Both the position numbers and the translations under genes were made by a program. A stretch of 64,000 bases of DNA from DASQMT01 sp963839615 (GTDB lineage: Bacteria; Actinomycetota; Thermoleophilia; Solirubrobacterales; Solirubrobacteraceae), in the NCBI GenBank assembly GCA_963839615.1, contig CAWIVY010000009.1, forward strand, positions 310,001 through 374,000, written 5' to 3'. The notes under the pieces were generated by a model that had not been told where the DNA came from, ran no database searches, and saw only the letters and a program-made list of their open reading frames with translations. Of this stretch, positions 51,246-58,646 are shown piece after piece (position 1 is the first letter of the stretch; each line of letters starts with the position of its first letter).

Positions 51246-52266
51246 GCTCGCCTCCCGCCGGGTGCCAGCACGCGAAGCCGTGTTGCGGGGCGCCCGCCCA
51301 GGGCGGCAGCGACTCGCAGCGCTCGGTGGCGTGGTCGCAGCGGTTACGGAACACGCAGCCCGCGGGGAACTGGCCGGCGCCCGGCACGGCGCCGCGGATC
51401 GTCGAGAGCCGCCCGTCCGCGCTTCCGTGCTCGAGGTCAGACGCGGCGAGGAGCCCCTCCAGGTACCGATGGCGCGGATTCGTGAAGACGTCCCACACCG
51501 GCCCCGCCTCCACGACTCGGCCGCCGTAGAGCACGATCACCCGCTCACAGACCTGCGCCACGACCGCCAGGTCGTGCGTGATGAACAGCAGCGCGGAGCG
51601 GCGTGCAGCGACGCCCTCGAGAATCAGCTCGAGCATCTGCGCCTGCACCGTCACATCGAGCGCGGTCGTCGGCTCGTCGCAGATCAGCACCGACGGATCG
51701 TTGGCCAGGGCGATCGCCAGCATCACGCGTTGGCGCTGGCCGCCGCTGAGCTGGTGCGGGTAGGCCTTCGCCGCGGCCAACGGGTCGCTCATCCGCACGC
51801 GGCCAAGCAGATCCACCGCCGCGTCCGCGGCTCCGCGCTTGTCCGGCCGCGTGTCGTGGCGGAGCATCACCTCGGCGACCTGGTCGCCCACGCGCATGAG
51901 GGGGTTCAGGGCCGTCATCGGCTCCTGGAAGACCATCGACGCCCGGTGGCCGCGGATGCGAGCCAGCTGCCTCTCGCCCGCCGAGAGCAGCTCCTGCTCG
52001 ACGCCGGCCAGGCGGACGGAGCCCGAGGCGGTCAGGCCATCGGGCAACAGACCCATCGTCGCGAGAGCGGTCAGCGACTTGCCCGACCCCGACTCCCCGA
52101 TGATCCCGACGCGTTCCCCCGCCCCGAGGCTGAAGCCGACGTCGGAGACGAGCCGCAGGTCGCCGGAGCGGATGCCGAGACCCTCGACAGTGAGGACGGT
52201 CTCGGCCAGCGCGTCCTGCGCCGCATCCACGCCGCTGTCTGCGGATGCGTGTGTGTTCGCGTTCAT
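51238..52266 (-). CDS. Oligopeptide/dipeptide ABC transporter ATPase (OppD/DppD-like)
   Basis: A 342-residue ATPase with Walker A IGESGSGKSLTALATM, Q loop VFQEPMTALNPLM, signature LSGGQRQRVMLAIALA, Walker B VLICDEPTTALDVT and FITHDLAVVAQV. The C-terminal extension has a Cys-rich patch (CVFRNRCDHATERCE) found in OppD-type subunits that bind an iron-sulfur cluster. ATG 52266 overlaps the permease stop by one base (TGATG). Confidence 0.93.
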   Translation of the reverse strand: MNANTHASADSGVDAAQDALAETVLTVEGLGIRSGDLRLVSDVGFSLGAGERVGIIGESGSGKSLTALATMGLLPDGLTASGSVRLAGVEQELLSAGERQLARIRGHRASMVFQEPMTALNPLMRVGDQVAEVMLRHDTRPDKRGAADAAVDLLGRVRMSDPLAAAKAYPHQLSGGQRQRVMLAIALANDPSVLICDEPTTALDVTVQAQMLELILEGVAARRSALLFITHDLAVVAQVCERVIVLYGGRVVEAGPVWDVFTNPRHRYLEGLLAASDLEHGSADGRLSTIRGAVPGAGQFPAGCVFRNRCDHATERCESLPPWAGAPQHGFACWHPAGGERA

Positions 52267-53153
52267 CACCGGCGGTCGTCCAGTCGGGGGTCGAAGTGGT
52301 CGCGCAGCCCGTCGCCGAGCAGGTTGAACCCCAGCACCGCGAGCGCAATCGCCAGTCCCGGCCAGACCGACAGCAGCGGCGCGCTGTGCAAGAGCTCCTG
52401 GGACTCCTGCAGCATCCGCCCCCACGACGGGTTCGGCGGTCGTGTGCCAAACCCGAGGAACGAGAGCGCGGCCTCAGCCAGCACGGCGATGCCAAAGGCC
52501 ACCGACGACTGCACGATGAGCAGCGGCGCGATGTTCGGCAAAACGTGCCGGCGCGCGATCGCGAAGCGCGGTCGTCCGGCCGCGCGAGCCGCGAGCACGT
52601 ACTCGCGCGACATCACCTGGAGCGTCCCGGAGCGCGCGATGCGGGCAAACGCCGGCACGGTCGCGATACCGATCGCCAGCATCGCCGTCAGCGTCGAGGC
52701 GCCGAAGACGGCGCCGAACATGATCGCCAGCAAGAGCGCGGGAAAGGCGAGCAGCAGGTCGTTGGAGCGCATCACCAGCTCGTCGGCCCAGCGCGGGAAC
52801 ATCCCGGCGAGGATCCCTAGCGGGGTGCCGATCAGCGCGGCGACGCCGACGGCGACGACGCCGACGAACAGTGTCGTGCGCGCGCCCCACATGAGCTGAC
52901 TCAGCACGTCGCGGCCGAACTTGTCGGCGCCCAGCACGTGCGACGTGCTCGGCTCCAGCAGCCGAGCCTCCGCGTCGACCTCGGTCGGGTCGTACGGGGT
53001 CCAGATGAACGAGACGAGGGCCGTAAACACGATCAGCCCGACGATCGTCATGCCGATCACGAGATAGCGGTTGAGGCGGCGCCGGGCGTCGCGGCCCGCA
53101 GGGTCCTGAAGGCCGGAGACGTCTGCCAGCTCGCCGGTGGCGCCGATGCTCAT
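52266..53153 (-). CDS. Dipeptide-type ABC permease (DppC-like)
   Basis: A 295-residue permease with about six helices. The OppC N-terminal domain is present (LEPSTSHVLGADKFGRDVLS QLMWG) and the EAA loop is EYVLAARAAGRPRFAIARRH VLPN. The N-terminal helix lies at about residues 30-50 (VIGMTIVGLIVFTALVSFIW). It should pair with the DppB-like permease to form the membrane channel. Start ATG 53153 overlaps the DppB stop by one base. Confidence 0.93.
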   Translation of the reverse strand: MSIGATGELADVSGLQDPAGRDARRRLNRYLVIGMTIVGLIVFTALVSFIWTPYDPTEVDAEARLLEPSTSHVLGADKFGRDVLSQLMWGARTTLFVGVVAVGVAALIGTPLGILAGMFPRWADELVMRSNDLLLAFPALLLAIMFGAVFGASTLTAMLAIGIATVPAFARIARSGTLQVMSREYVLAARAAGRPRFAIARRHVLPNIAPLLIVQSSVAFGIAVLAEAALSFLGFGTRPPNPSWGRMLQESQELLHSAPLLSVWPGLAIALAVLGFNLLGDGLRDHFDPRLDDRR

Positions 53154-54097
53154 CAGGACCTCCGCAGACGGGGGTCGATGACCACGTAAAGCACGTCGAC
53201 CAGGTAGTTGACGATCAGGACGGCGACGACGAGAACCATGACGACACCCTGCACGAGCAGCAGGTCGCGGTTCGAGACGCCGTCGAGCAGCAGGCTGCCG
53301 AGGCCTGGGATCACGTACACCCGCTCGATCACGACGGCACCGATCAGGAGCGTCGAGAGCTGCAGGCCGAGCACGGTGATCACCGGGATCGCAGCGTTGC
53401 GCAGGCCGTGCCAGACGAGCGCCTGGTTTGGGGTGAGCCCCTTCGCCCGCGCCGTGCGCAGGAAGTCCTCGCGCAGCACCTCGAGCACCGCGGAGCGCAC
53501 GTAGCGCGTCAGCACAGCGCCCTCGACGACGCCGAGCGAGATCGCCGGCAGGATCAGCTGGCGCAGGAAGTCGCCGAAGCCCTCGTCGGGCGGGGTCCAG
53601 CCGCTCGACGGGAACCAGCCGAGCTGCACGGAGAAGACGGCGACGAGCAGGATGCCGGCGAGGAAGGCCGGCACGGCGGCGCCGACCTGGCTTGCCGCCG
53701 ACAGCGCGACGCCACTGGCCTTCTTGTGGCGCGCCGCGGCGATCGTCCCGAGCGGCAGCGCGATGGCCAGCGAGACGATCATCGCGGCGAGGACCAGGAT
53801 GAGCGTCACCTGCATGCGCTCGTTGATCTGCGTGCCGACCGACTCCTGGGTGACATAGGAGACGCCGAAGTCGCCCACCGGCAGCCCGCCGGCCCAGTCC
53901 GCGTACTGGACCGGCTTGGACCGGTCCGTGCCGAACTCGGCACGGACCTCCGCGACCGCCTCGGGCGACGCGTTGACTCCCAGGGCGACCTCCGCCGGGT
54001 CGCCCGGGAGCACGGCCATGAACCCGAAGACCAGCACGGAGGCGACCGCCACGCTCGCGAGGAAGACCGCGGTACGTATGAGCAGGGCGGGCAGCAC
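53153..54097 (-). CDS. Dipeptide-type ABC permease (DppB-like)
   Basis: A 314-residue permease. An N-terminal helix (LASVAVASVLVFGFMAVLPG DP), then GVSYVTQESVGTQINERMQVT L and the EAA loop DFLRTARAKGLTPNQALVWH GLRNA, and the ending VDVLYVVIDPRLRRS are typical of DppB. Start GTG 54097 lies 13 bases after the substrate-binding protein stop. Together with DppC and two ATPases it completes a five-component ABC importer. Confidence 0.93.
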   Translation of the reverse strand: MLPALLIRTAVFLASVAVASVLVFGFMAVLPGDPAEVALGVNASPEAVAEVRAEFGTDRSKPVQYADWAGGLPVGDFGVSYVTQESVGTQINERMQVTLILVLAAMIVSLAIALPLGTIAAARHKKASGVALSAASQVGAAVPAFLAGILLVAVFSVQLGWFPSSGWTPPDEGFGDFLRQLILPAISLGVVEGAVLTRYVRSAVLEVLREDFLRTARAKGLTPNQALVWHGLRNAAIPVITVLGLQLSTLLIGAVVIERVYVIPGLGSLLLDGVSNRDLLLVQGVVMVLVVAVLIVNYLVDVLYVVIDPRLRRS

Positions 54098-54110
54098 GAT
54101 GCTTCGCGGG

Positions 54111-55625
54111 CTAGCCGCGCGTGATCTCGGTCAGGTCGAGGGATTCGCTGACGCGATTCTGCGGCAGCCCCTCGATGCCCTTCTTCGTCACGGTGATGTT
54201 CGGGAACACGTAGAGCCATGCGGCGGCCGCGTCCTCGGCGAGCGTGCGCGCGACCTGCTTGAGCGCCTCCGTCTGCTCTTCCTCGCTCCCCTTGTCGCCC
54301 TCGGCCAGCAGCTTCTGGACCTTCGGGCTGTCGTAACGCCAGTAGTAGTCCGGGTTGCCGAACGTGACGATGTCACGCGGCTCGACGTGCTGGACGATCG
54401 ACATGTCGTAGTCGGCCTTCGTGAAGACCTCGGCCAGCCAACGGGCGGGGAACTCGAGCACGTCGATGTTCGCGGTCACGCCGATCTTGGCCAGCTGCGA
54501 CTTGACGACCTGTGCGGGCGCAGTCGCGTAGGGCAGGTTCGGGACGCGGAAGCGGATCTCGAGGTCGCTCGCGCCGGCCTCGGCCAGCAGTTGCTTCGCC
54601 GCCTCGGGGTCATAGCCGTGGACGTCGGTCAGGTCCTCGTACCATGGATCGGTCGGCGGGACCATGCTGCCGATCAGCTCGCCGCGGCCGGCCCAGGCGG
54701 TCTTGAGGATCGCCTCCCGGTCCAGGCCCTTGGAGATCGCCTGACGGATGCGCGTGTCCTTCATCGGGCCGCTCTCGTTGTTGAGCGCCAAGGTGATCTC
54801 GCCGTTCGTGGTGCCCTCGATCACCTGGAAGCGGTCGTCGCCGGTGAACTGGGTCAGCGAGTCGGGCGCCTGGATGTCGTTGATGACGTCGATCGCGCCG
54901 GACAGCAGCGCGTTGTTGAGCGCCGTGGCGTCCTTGAAGTACCGCAGCGTGACGGCCTCCATCGGCGGCTTCTCGCCCCAGTAGTCCGGGTTCTGCGAGA
55001 GCAGGATCGAGTCGCCGCGGGTCCAGCGCTCAAGCAGATAGGGGCCGGTGCCGATCGGCGTGTTGGCGAGGTCGTCGACGCCGTTGGGCGAGAACATCGC
55101 CCCGATCCGCGTCGTCATCTGGAACAGCCAGTTGTTCGACGGCTGCTTGAGGACGACCTCTACCTCGGTCGGCGAGTTGACCTTCACCTGGTCGACTACG
55201 TCCATGTAGCTCTTCAGCGAGATCTTCCAGTCGTCGCTCTGGACACGCTCGATCGAGAATTTGACCGCGTCGGCGTTGAACGGGTCGCCATTGGAGAACT
55301 TGGCGCCCTCCTGGAGCTGGAACGTGTAGGTCCTGCGGTCCTTGCTGAGCTCCCAGGACTTGGCGAGCAGCGGGACGATCTCGCCCTCCTCGTTGAGCTT
55401 CACGAGGCCCTCGTAGACGTTGACGAGGAGCGCCTCGGGAATCGCGGCGCCGTCGGTGGTGGTGAAGTCGAGGTTCTCCGGCTCGGCGTTGAGGCCGATC
55501 TTCACGGTCGTCGACGCGCCGCCGCCGCCGCCGCTGGACTCTGTGCCCTCGCCGCCGCAGGCGCCGAAGACGAGGACGAGCGTTCCCACTGCGACGATCG
55601 CAGCGCTACGAACCAGTGATCGCAT
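54111..55625 (-). CDS. ABC transporter substrate-binding lipoprotein, family 5
   Basis: A 504-residue lipoprotein: the signal ends LVLVFGACGGEG with the lipobox Cys at about residue 23. Family 5 features are EPENLDFTTTDGA, VNVYEGLVKLNEEGEIVPLL AKSWELSKD, TYTFQLQEGAKFSNGDPFNA DAVKFS and GTGPYLLERWTRGDSILLSQN PDYWG. These proteins bind peptides, nickel or small amides; the pocket residues do not name the ligand. It is the first gene of the 12-gene operon. GAGAGGTG lies about 11 bases upstream of ATG 55625, and a promoter lies about 70 bases further. Confidence 0.93.
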   Translation of the reverse strand: MRSLVRSAAIVAVGTLVLVFGACGGEGTESSGGGGGASTTVKIGLNAEPENLDFTTTDGAAIPEALLVNVYEGLVKLNEEGEIVPLLAKSWELSKDRRTYTFQLQEGAKFSNGDPFNADAVKFSIERVQSDDWKISLKSYMDVVDQVKVNSPTEVEVVLKQPSNNWLFQMTTRIGAMFSPNGVDDLANTPIGTGPYLLERWTRGDSILLSQNPDYWGEKPPMEAVTLRYFKDATALNNALLSGAIDVINDIQAPDSLTQFTGDDRFQVIEGTTNGEITLALNNESGPMKDTRIRQAISKGLDREAILKTAWAGRGELIGSMVPPTDPWYEDLTDVHGYDPEAAKQLLAEAGASDLEIRFRVPNLPYATAPAQVVKSQLAKIGVTANIDVLEFPARWLAEVFTKADYDMSIVQHVEPRDIVTFGNPDYYWRYDSPKVQKLLAEGDKGSEEEQTEALKQVARTLAEDAAAAWLYVFPNITVTKKGIEGLPQNRVSESLDLTEITRG

Positions 55626-56186
55626 CAGGGAGGGCACCTCTCTGGAGCACTTGGCGGATGGGTTGCCGCCTTCGCCGACGGCACGACGCCTTGTTTTGTA
55701 TCCCGCACCCAGGATGCAGTCAAGGCCGTGCAGGAAGTTCTGTCGCGAAGTAACAACACGCTCGTTTGGGCGCCGCTTCTGATGAAGTGGCGCAGAGGAC
55801 AGCCGAGAGGTGCCGCGCGGCGTGCCGGTTGCCCCGCGTAGGGGCCGATGACACGACGGACGAGTGCACGCGACGTCGTGTGGAGCGAGCTGAAGGCGGT
55901 GGGCCCCAGTCAGCTGGCTCACCGGATGCGATGGCTTCAACGACCGAGGCTTCACGGCCTGAGCCGCCGACGTCTTCACCGACGAGATGAGCGCGGAGCT
56001 CCTAGGGGGACTCGAACCCTCGACCTCATGCGTGCGATCCAGGGGACTCGTCCGCTGAGCGGAGAGTTGCTCGACGGGTAGGCTGAGCGAAGTGCTTGAC
56101 CTCTGCTTGACCTCAGCGCATCACAGCGGCTTCGAGCAAGCTGCGCCAGGGTCCGCAAACGGCTCTGCGCCGTGCTTCATCGCGAT
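55626..56186. other. Leader and junction region between operon and tRNA-Val
   Basis: Apart from the promoter, the region holds two GCTTGACCTC boxes (56094-56103 and 56105-56114) and a tRNA-like scrap at about 55994-56040, whose minus strand contains GAGGTCGAGGGTTCGAGTCC followed by CCCTAGGAGC. That scrap has a T-loop core but no matching acceptor or anticodon stem. No gene is supported between 55750 and 56186. Confidence 0.5.
55695..55723 (-). promoter_or_regulatory. Sigma-70-type promoter with overlapping inverted repeat (candidate GntR operator)
   Basis: On the minus strand, TTGACT (55718-55723) and TACAAA (55695-55700) are separated by exactly 17 bases, about 70 bases upstream of the substrate-binding protein ATG. 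The inverted repeat TGCATCC (55712-55718) and GGATACA (55697-55703), 6 of 7 positions matching with an 8-base spacer, spans the gap from the -35 end to the -10. A repressor bound here would block the promoter, and the operon encodes a GntR regulator. Confidence 0.6.
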
Positions 56187-56229
56187 GGGCGGTGCTGGGC
56201 TCGAACCAGCGACCTCCTGCTTGTAAGGC
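56154..56229 (-). repeat. att-like repeat 4 within and beside intact tRNA-Val
   Basis: The 76 bases are identical to 31664-31739. They include 43 bases of the tRNA 3' part (56187-56229) and 33 bases past its 3' end. As the only copy attached to a complete tRNA, it represents the original or restored attachment site. Confidence 0.85.
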
Positions 56230-56259
56230 AGGCGCTCTGACCAGCTGAGCTAACCGCCC
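56187..56259 (-). tRNA. tRNA-Val(TAC)
   Basis: A 73-base cloverleaf on the minus strand: acceptor GGGCGGT/ACCGCCC, D arm GCTC...GAGC, anticodon arm CCTGC-CTTACAA-GCAGG with anticodon TAC, T arm CTGG(TTCGAGC)CCAG. CCA is not encoded. Its 3' part is duplicated three times to the left, making it the apparent insertion site for mobile elements. Confidence 0.97.
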
Positions 56260-56307
56260 TGGTCAGCACGGATCGTAGAGGCACGGTCGCTGCGATCATC
56301 TCGGCCG

Positions 56308-57057
56308 ATGGACCTCGGACTCGAGGGCAAGGTGGCGCTCGTCACCGGCGGCTCGAAGGGAATCGGCTTCGGGATCGCGACCGGGCTCGCCGCCGAGGGG
56401 GCTCGGGTGGCGATCGCCGCGCGCGATCCCGACCGCGTGCGCGAAGCCGCCGACCGGATCGGCGGGCACGGTGTCGTGTTCGACTCGGCCGATCTCGATG
56501 CCGTGCCGGGCGTGATCGCCGATGTCGAGTCGGCGCTCGGGCCGATCGACATCTACGTCGCGAACACCGGCGGCCCGCCCGCGGGCTCTGACCCGCTCGC
56601 GTTCTCGCGCGAGCAGTGGGAAGCGGCGCACCGCACGCTCGTGCTCTCGCCGATGGCGTTCCTCGAGCGACTGCTGCCCGGGATGCGCGAACGTGGCTGG
56701 GGTCGCGTCGTCGCGGTCTCGTCGAGCGCGGTGCGCGAGCCGATCGCCGCCATCCAGCTCTCCAACGCGCACCGGCCCGGACTGCTCGCGGCGTTCAAGG
56801 TGCTCGCCAAGCGTGTCGCGGCCGACGGCGTCACGCTCAACACGGTGCTGCCGGGGCGCATCGCCACGGAGCGGTCCTACTCGACCGCGGGATCGCCCGA
56901 GGCGGCTGAGGCCGCCGCGCGCGAGGCGGTCCCGGTCGGCCGGCTCGGGACGGTCGAGGAGATGGCGGCGGCGGCGGTCTTCCTCTGCTCGGCGCGAGCG
57001 AGCTATGTCACAGGCACGACCCTGCTCGTCGACGGCGGCATGACCGCCTCGATCTAG
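56308..57057 (+). CDS. SDR-family protein with Asn in place of the catalytic Tyr
   Basis: A 249-residue SDR. The cofactor motif TGGSKGIGFGIA and VANTGGPPAG are normal, and the Ser is in VVAVSSSAVREPIA. Where YxxxK is expected there is QLSNAHRPGLLAAFK, with Asn at the Tyr position and a Lys later. GRIATERSY and YVTGTTLLVDGGMTASI close the fold. The same substitution is seen in an SDR subfamily annotated as 3-oxoacyl-ACP reductase-like, so it may be a distinct enzyme rather than dead. It stands alone between tRNA-Val and tRNA-Lys; ATG 56308. Confidence 0.85.
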   Translation: MDLGLEGKVALVTGGSKGIGFGIATGLAAEGARVAIAARDPDRVREAADRIGGHGVVFDSADLDAVPGVIADVESALGPIDIYVANTGGPPAGSDPLAFSREQWEAAHRTLVLSPMAFLERLLPGMRERGWGRVVAVSSSAVREPIAAIQLSNAHRPGLLAAFKVLAKRVAADGVTLNTVLPGRIATERSYSTAGSPEAAEAAAREAVPVGRLGTVEEMAAAAVFLCSARASYVTGTTLLVDGGMTASI

Positions 57058-57095
57058 CCCTCGCCGGAGCTGGGTCTAGACTGCGGCGCGAGCAC

Positions 57096-57424
57096 GGGCC
57101 GTTAGCTCAATTGGCAGAGCAAGGGACTTCTGGAAGGAGCGCTAGCAGGGAAACCGCTAGTACGTCGGCGGCTATTTGCTGGAACCCCCTTAGAGCCCTG
57201 GGTACCGGGTCAAGCCGGTGAAAATCCCAGTGGATTGGGCGATCAGCAGGCAACCCCGCGGTGCGGGAGAGCCCTCAGAGGCCATACGCCGCCCACCCTA
57301 ACGGGACAGCCGAGGGTGAAGAGATGGTCCAGACCGCAAGCCCGCGCCGGAGGCGCGGGTGGCCGGTGAAAGCCGGTGCGGCAGGTTAATCCCGAGGTTC
57401 TGGGTTCGAGTCCCAGACGGCCCA
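57096..57424 (+). tRNA. tRNA-Lys(TTT) interrupted by a group I intron
   Basis: The exons are 57096-57129 and 57386-57424. Joined, they make a 73-base cloverleaf: acceptor GGGCCGT/ACGGCCC plus discriminator A, D arm GCTC...GAGC, anticodon region GGGA-CTTTTAA-TCCC with anticodon TTT, and T arm CTGGG(TTCGAGT)CCCAG. The 5' exon ends CTT (U34) and the 3' exon begins TT. Splicing after the other possible site (CTTCT, tRNA-Arg) would leave an intron not ending in G and was judged less likely. Confidence 0.85.
57130..57385 (+). ncRNA. Self-splicing group I intron (256 nt) in the tRNA-Lys anticodon loop
   Basis: The intron begins after a U and ends in G, as group I introns do. P1 can form between exon CUU and intron GAG (57137-57140 region) with the required U-G pair. 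P2 is GCTAGCAGGGAAACCGCTAG, close to P2 of the Azoarcus tRNA-Ile intron. The Q-like GATCAGCAGGCAACC and the S-like GAAGAGATGGTCCAGACC (57319-57336) supply the catalytic core; GCCCGCGCCGGAGGCGCGGG and GCCGGTGAAAGCCGGT form 3' hairpins. No homing endonuclease frame is present. Confidence 0.85.
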
Positions 57425-57458
57425 TTCAGAGAGCGAGCCACGCCGGCCGGTCTTCGAG

Positions 57459-57530
57459 TACCCCCAGGGAGAGTCGAACTCCCGCTACGAGGATGAAAAC
57501 CTCGCGTGCTAACCGCTACACCATGGGGGC
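57459..57530 (-). tRNA. tRNA-Glu(TTC)
   Basis: A 72-base cloverleaf on the minus strand: GCCCCCA/TGGGGGT acceptor with discriminator A, anticodon arm CGAGG-TTTTCAT-CCTCG giving anticodon TTC, T arm GGGAG(TTCGACT)CTCCC. CCA is not encoded. Confidence 0.95.
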
Positions 57531-57573
57531 AGAGCGCGGTTCATTCTAGGGTCGCCGCGAGTAGGCTCAGCGC

Positions 57574-58200
57574 GTGGCAGTGAACGTCCCCTCCGACTCG
57601 GAGCCGCGCCGCCGGCGGCGGCGGACTCCGGAGGTCGCCGAGCAGGAGATCATCGCCGCCGCCGAGGCGCTCCTGCGGGAGCGTCCGTTCCGCGAGCTGA
57701 CCGTCGACGAGGTCATGCGGCGGACCGAGTTGTCGCGGCCGTCGTTCTACGTCTACTTCCGCGACCGCCACCACCTCGTGCTGCGCGTCGTCGAGCACAT
57801 CGGCGGCGAGCTGTTCACGATGGCCGACCGCTGGTTCACCGGCGAGGGCGACGGGCCGGAGCTCGCGCGCGAGGCGACCGAGGGGATCGTCGCGGTGTTC
57901 GCCGAGCATGGGCCGGTGCTGCGCGCGCTGGCCGACGCCGCCGCCGACGATCCCGACGTCGACGAGGCCTACGGGCAGCTCGTGACCAGCTTCGTCGACG
58001 TCACCGCCGAGCACATCGAGCAGGAGATGGCCGCCGGGCGCATCCTGCCGCTCGATGCGCGCGAGACCGCGAAGGCGCTCGTCTGGATGAACGAGCGCTA
58101 CCTGACGCTGTCGCTCGGCCGCGAGCCGACCGGCGATCGCGCGGTGGTCGCGCGCACGCTGCACACGATCTGGTCGCGCGTGCTCTACGGCGACGCTTAG
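57574..58200 (+). CDS. TetR-family transcriptional regulator
   Basis: A 208-residue regulator. The N-terminal HTH is RELTVDEVMRRTELSRPSFY VYFRDRHHLVLRV, the standard TetR pattern, after a basic tail (PRRRRRRTPEV). The C-terminal ligand domain (from about residue 85) resembles EthR-like proteins, with WMNERYLTLSLGREPTGDR. Start GTG 57574. Its stop overlaps the end of a convergent small membrane protein by 4 bases. Regulated genes are probably the neighbouring membrane protein or MFS exporter, but no operator was found. Confidence 0.9.
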   Translation: MAVNVPSDSEPRRRRRRTPEVAEQEIIAAAEALLRERPFRELTVDEVMRRTELSRPSFYVYFRDRHHLVLRVVEHIGGELFTMADRWFTGEGDGPELAREATEGIVAVFAEHGPVLRALADAAADDPDVDEAYGQLVTSFVDVTAEHIEQEMAAGRILPLDARETAKALVWMNERYLTLSLGREPTGDRAVVARTLHTIWSRVLYGDA

Positions 58201-58565
58201 TCGACGGCGTACTGGAGCCAGGCACCGAGCAGCAGCGAGCCGCCGGCAATGGCGGCGACCGCCGGGACCGCGAGCGCCGGCAGGCTGTCGCGGGCCCTGA
58301 GCGTGGCGACGAGATCGGCGGCGTCGGCGAGCATCCCCGCGCGCACCCACGCGCCGGCACCGCGGCGGGCGCCGAGCGCGCGCAGCGCGCCGAGCGCGAG
58401 CGCGACATCGCGCGCGCCGAGGCCGATCGCGAGCGCCTGGCCGTCGCGCTTGTCCGCGACGCCGCCGACCCAGCCCCCGGCCACCACGCCTGGCACGACG
58501 ATCAGGCCGGCGCCGAGTCCGAGCCGGCCGAGCGACTGAAGGCGAGCGATCGAGCGAGCGTCCAT
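58197..58565 (-). CDS. Small membrane protein of unknown function (DUF4267-like)
   Basis: A 122-residue protein with three or four hydrophobic helices: LGLGAGLIVVPGVVAGGWVG, GLGARDVALALGALRALGA, ADAADLVATLRAR and ALAVPAVAAIAGGSLLLGAW L. The motif GARDVxLxxGxL is shared with DUF4267-type membrane proteins. No catalytic residues are visible. It lies convergent to TetR and divergent from the MFS exporter (81-base gap), so it may be regulated together with that exporter. Confidence 0.65.
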   Translation of the reverse strand: MDARSIARLQSLGRLGLGAGLIVVPGVVAGGWVGGVADKRDGQALAIGLGARDVALALGALRALGARRGAGAWVRAGMLADAADLVATLRARDSLPALAVPAVAAIAGGSLLLGAWLQYAVD

Positions 58566-58646
58566 CCCGGCAGGCTATCCGCGCGCGGCGCGGTGGGCTA
58601 CCGTCGGCGTCCTTGACGGGGACGGGTCGTAGGCTGCGACGGCGCG

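Noticed and set aside
55994..56040. A further tRNA near the operon leader
   Set aside because: A T-loop-like TTCGAGTCC core is present on the minus strand, but the acceptor and anticodon stems do not pair. It is at most a degraded scrap.
57130..57385. Group II intron or archaeal-type tRNA intron
   Set aside because: There is no GUGYG start, no domain V and no bulge-helix-bulge. The core elements fit group I.
57096..57424. tRNA-Arg(TCT) reading of the split tRNA
   Set aside because: Joining after CTTCT would leave an intron ending in T rather than G and lacks a P1 loop. The tRNA body and the CTTTTAA loop match tRNA-Lys better.
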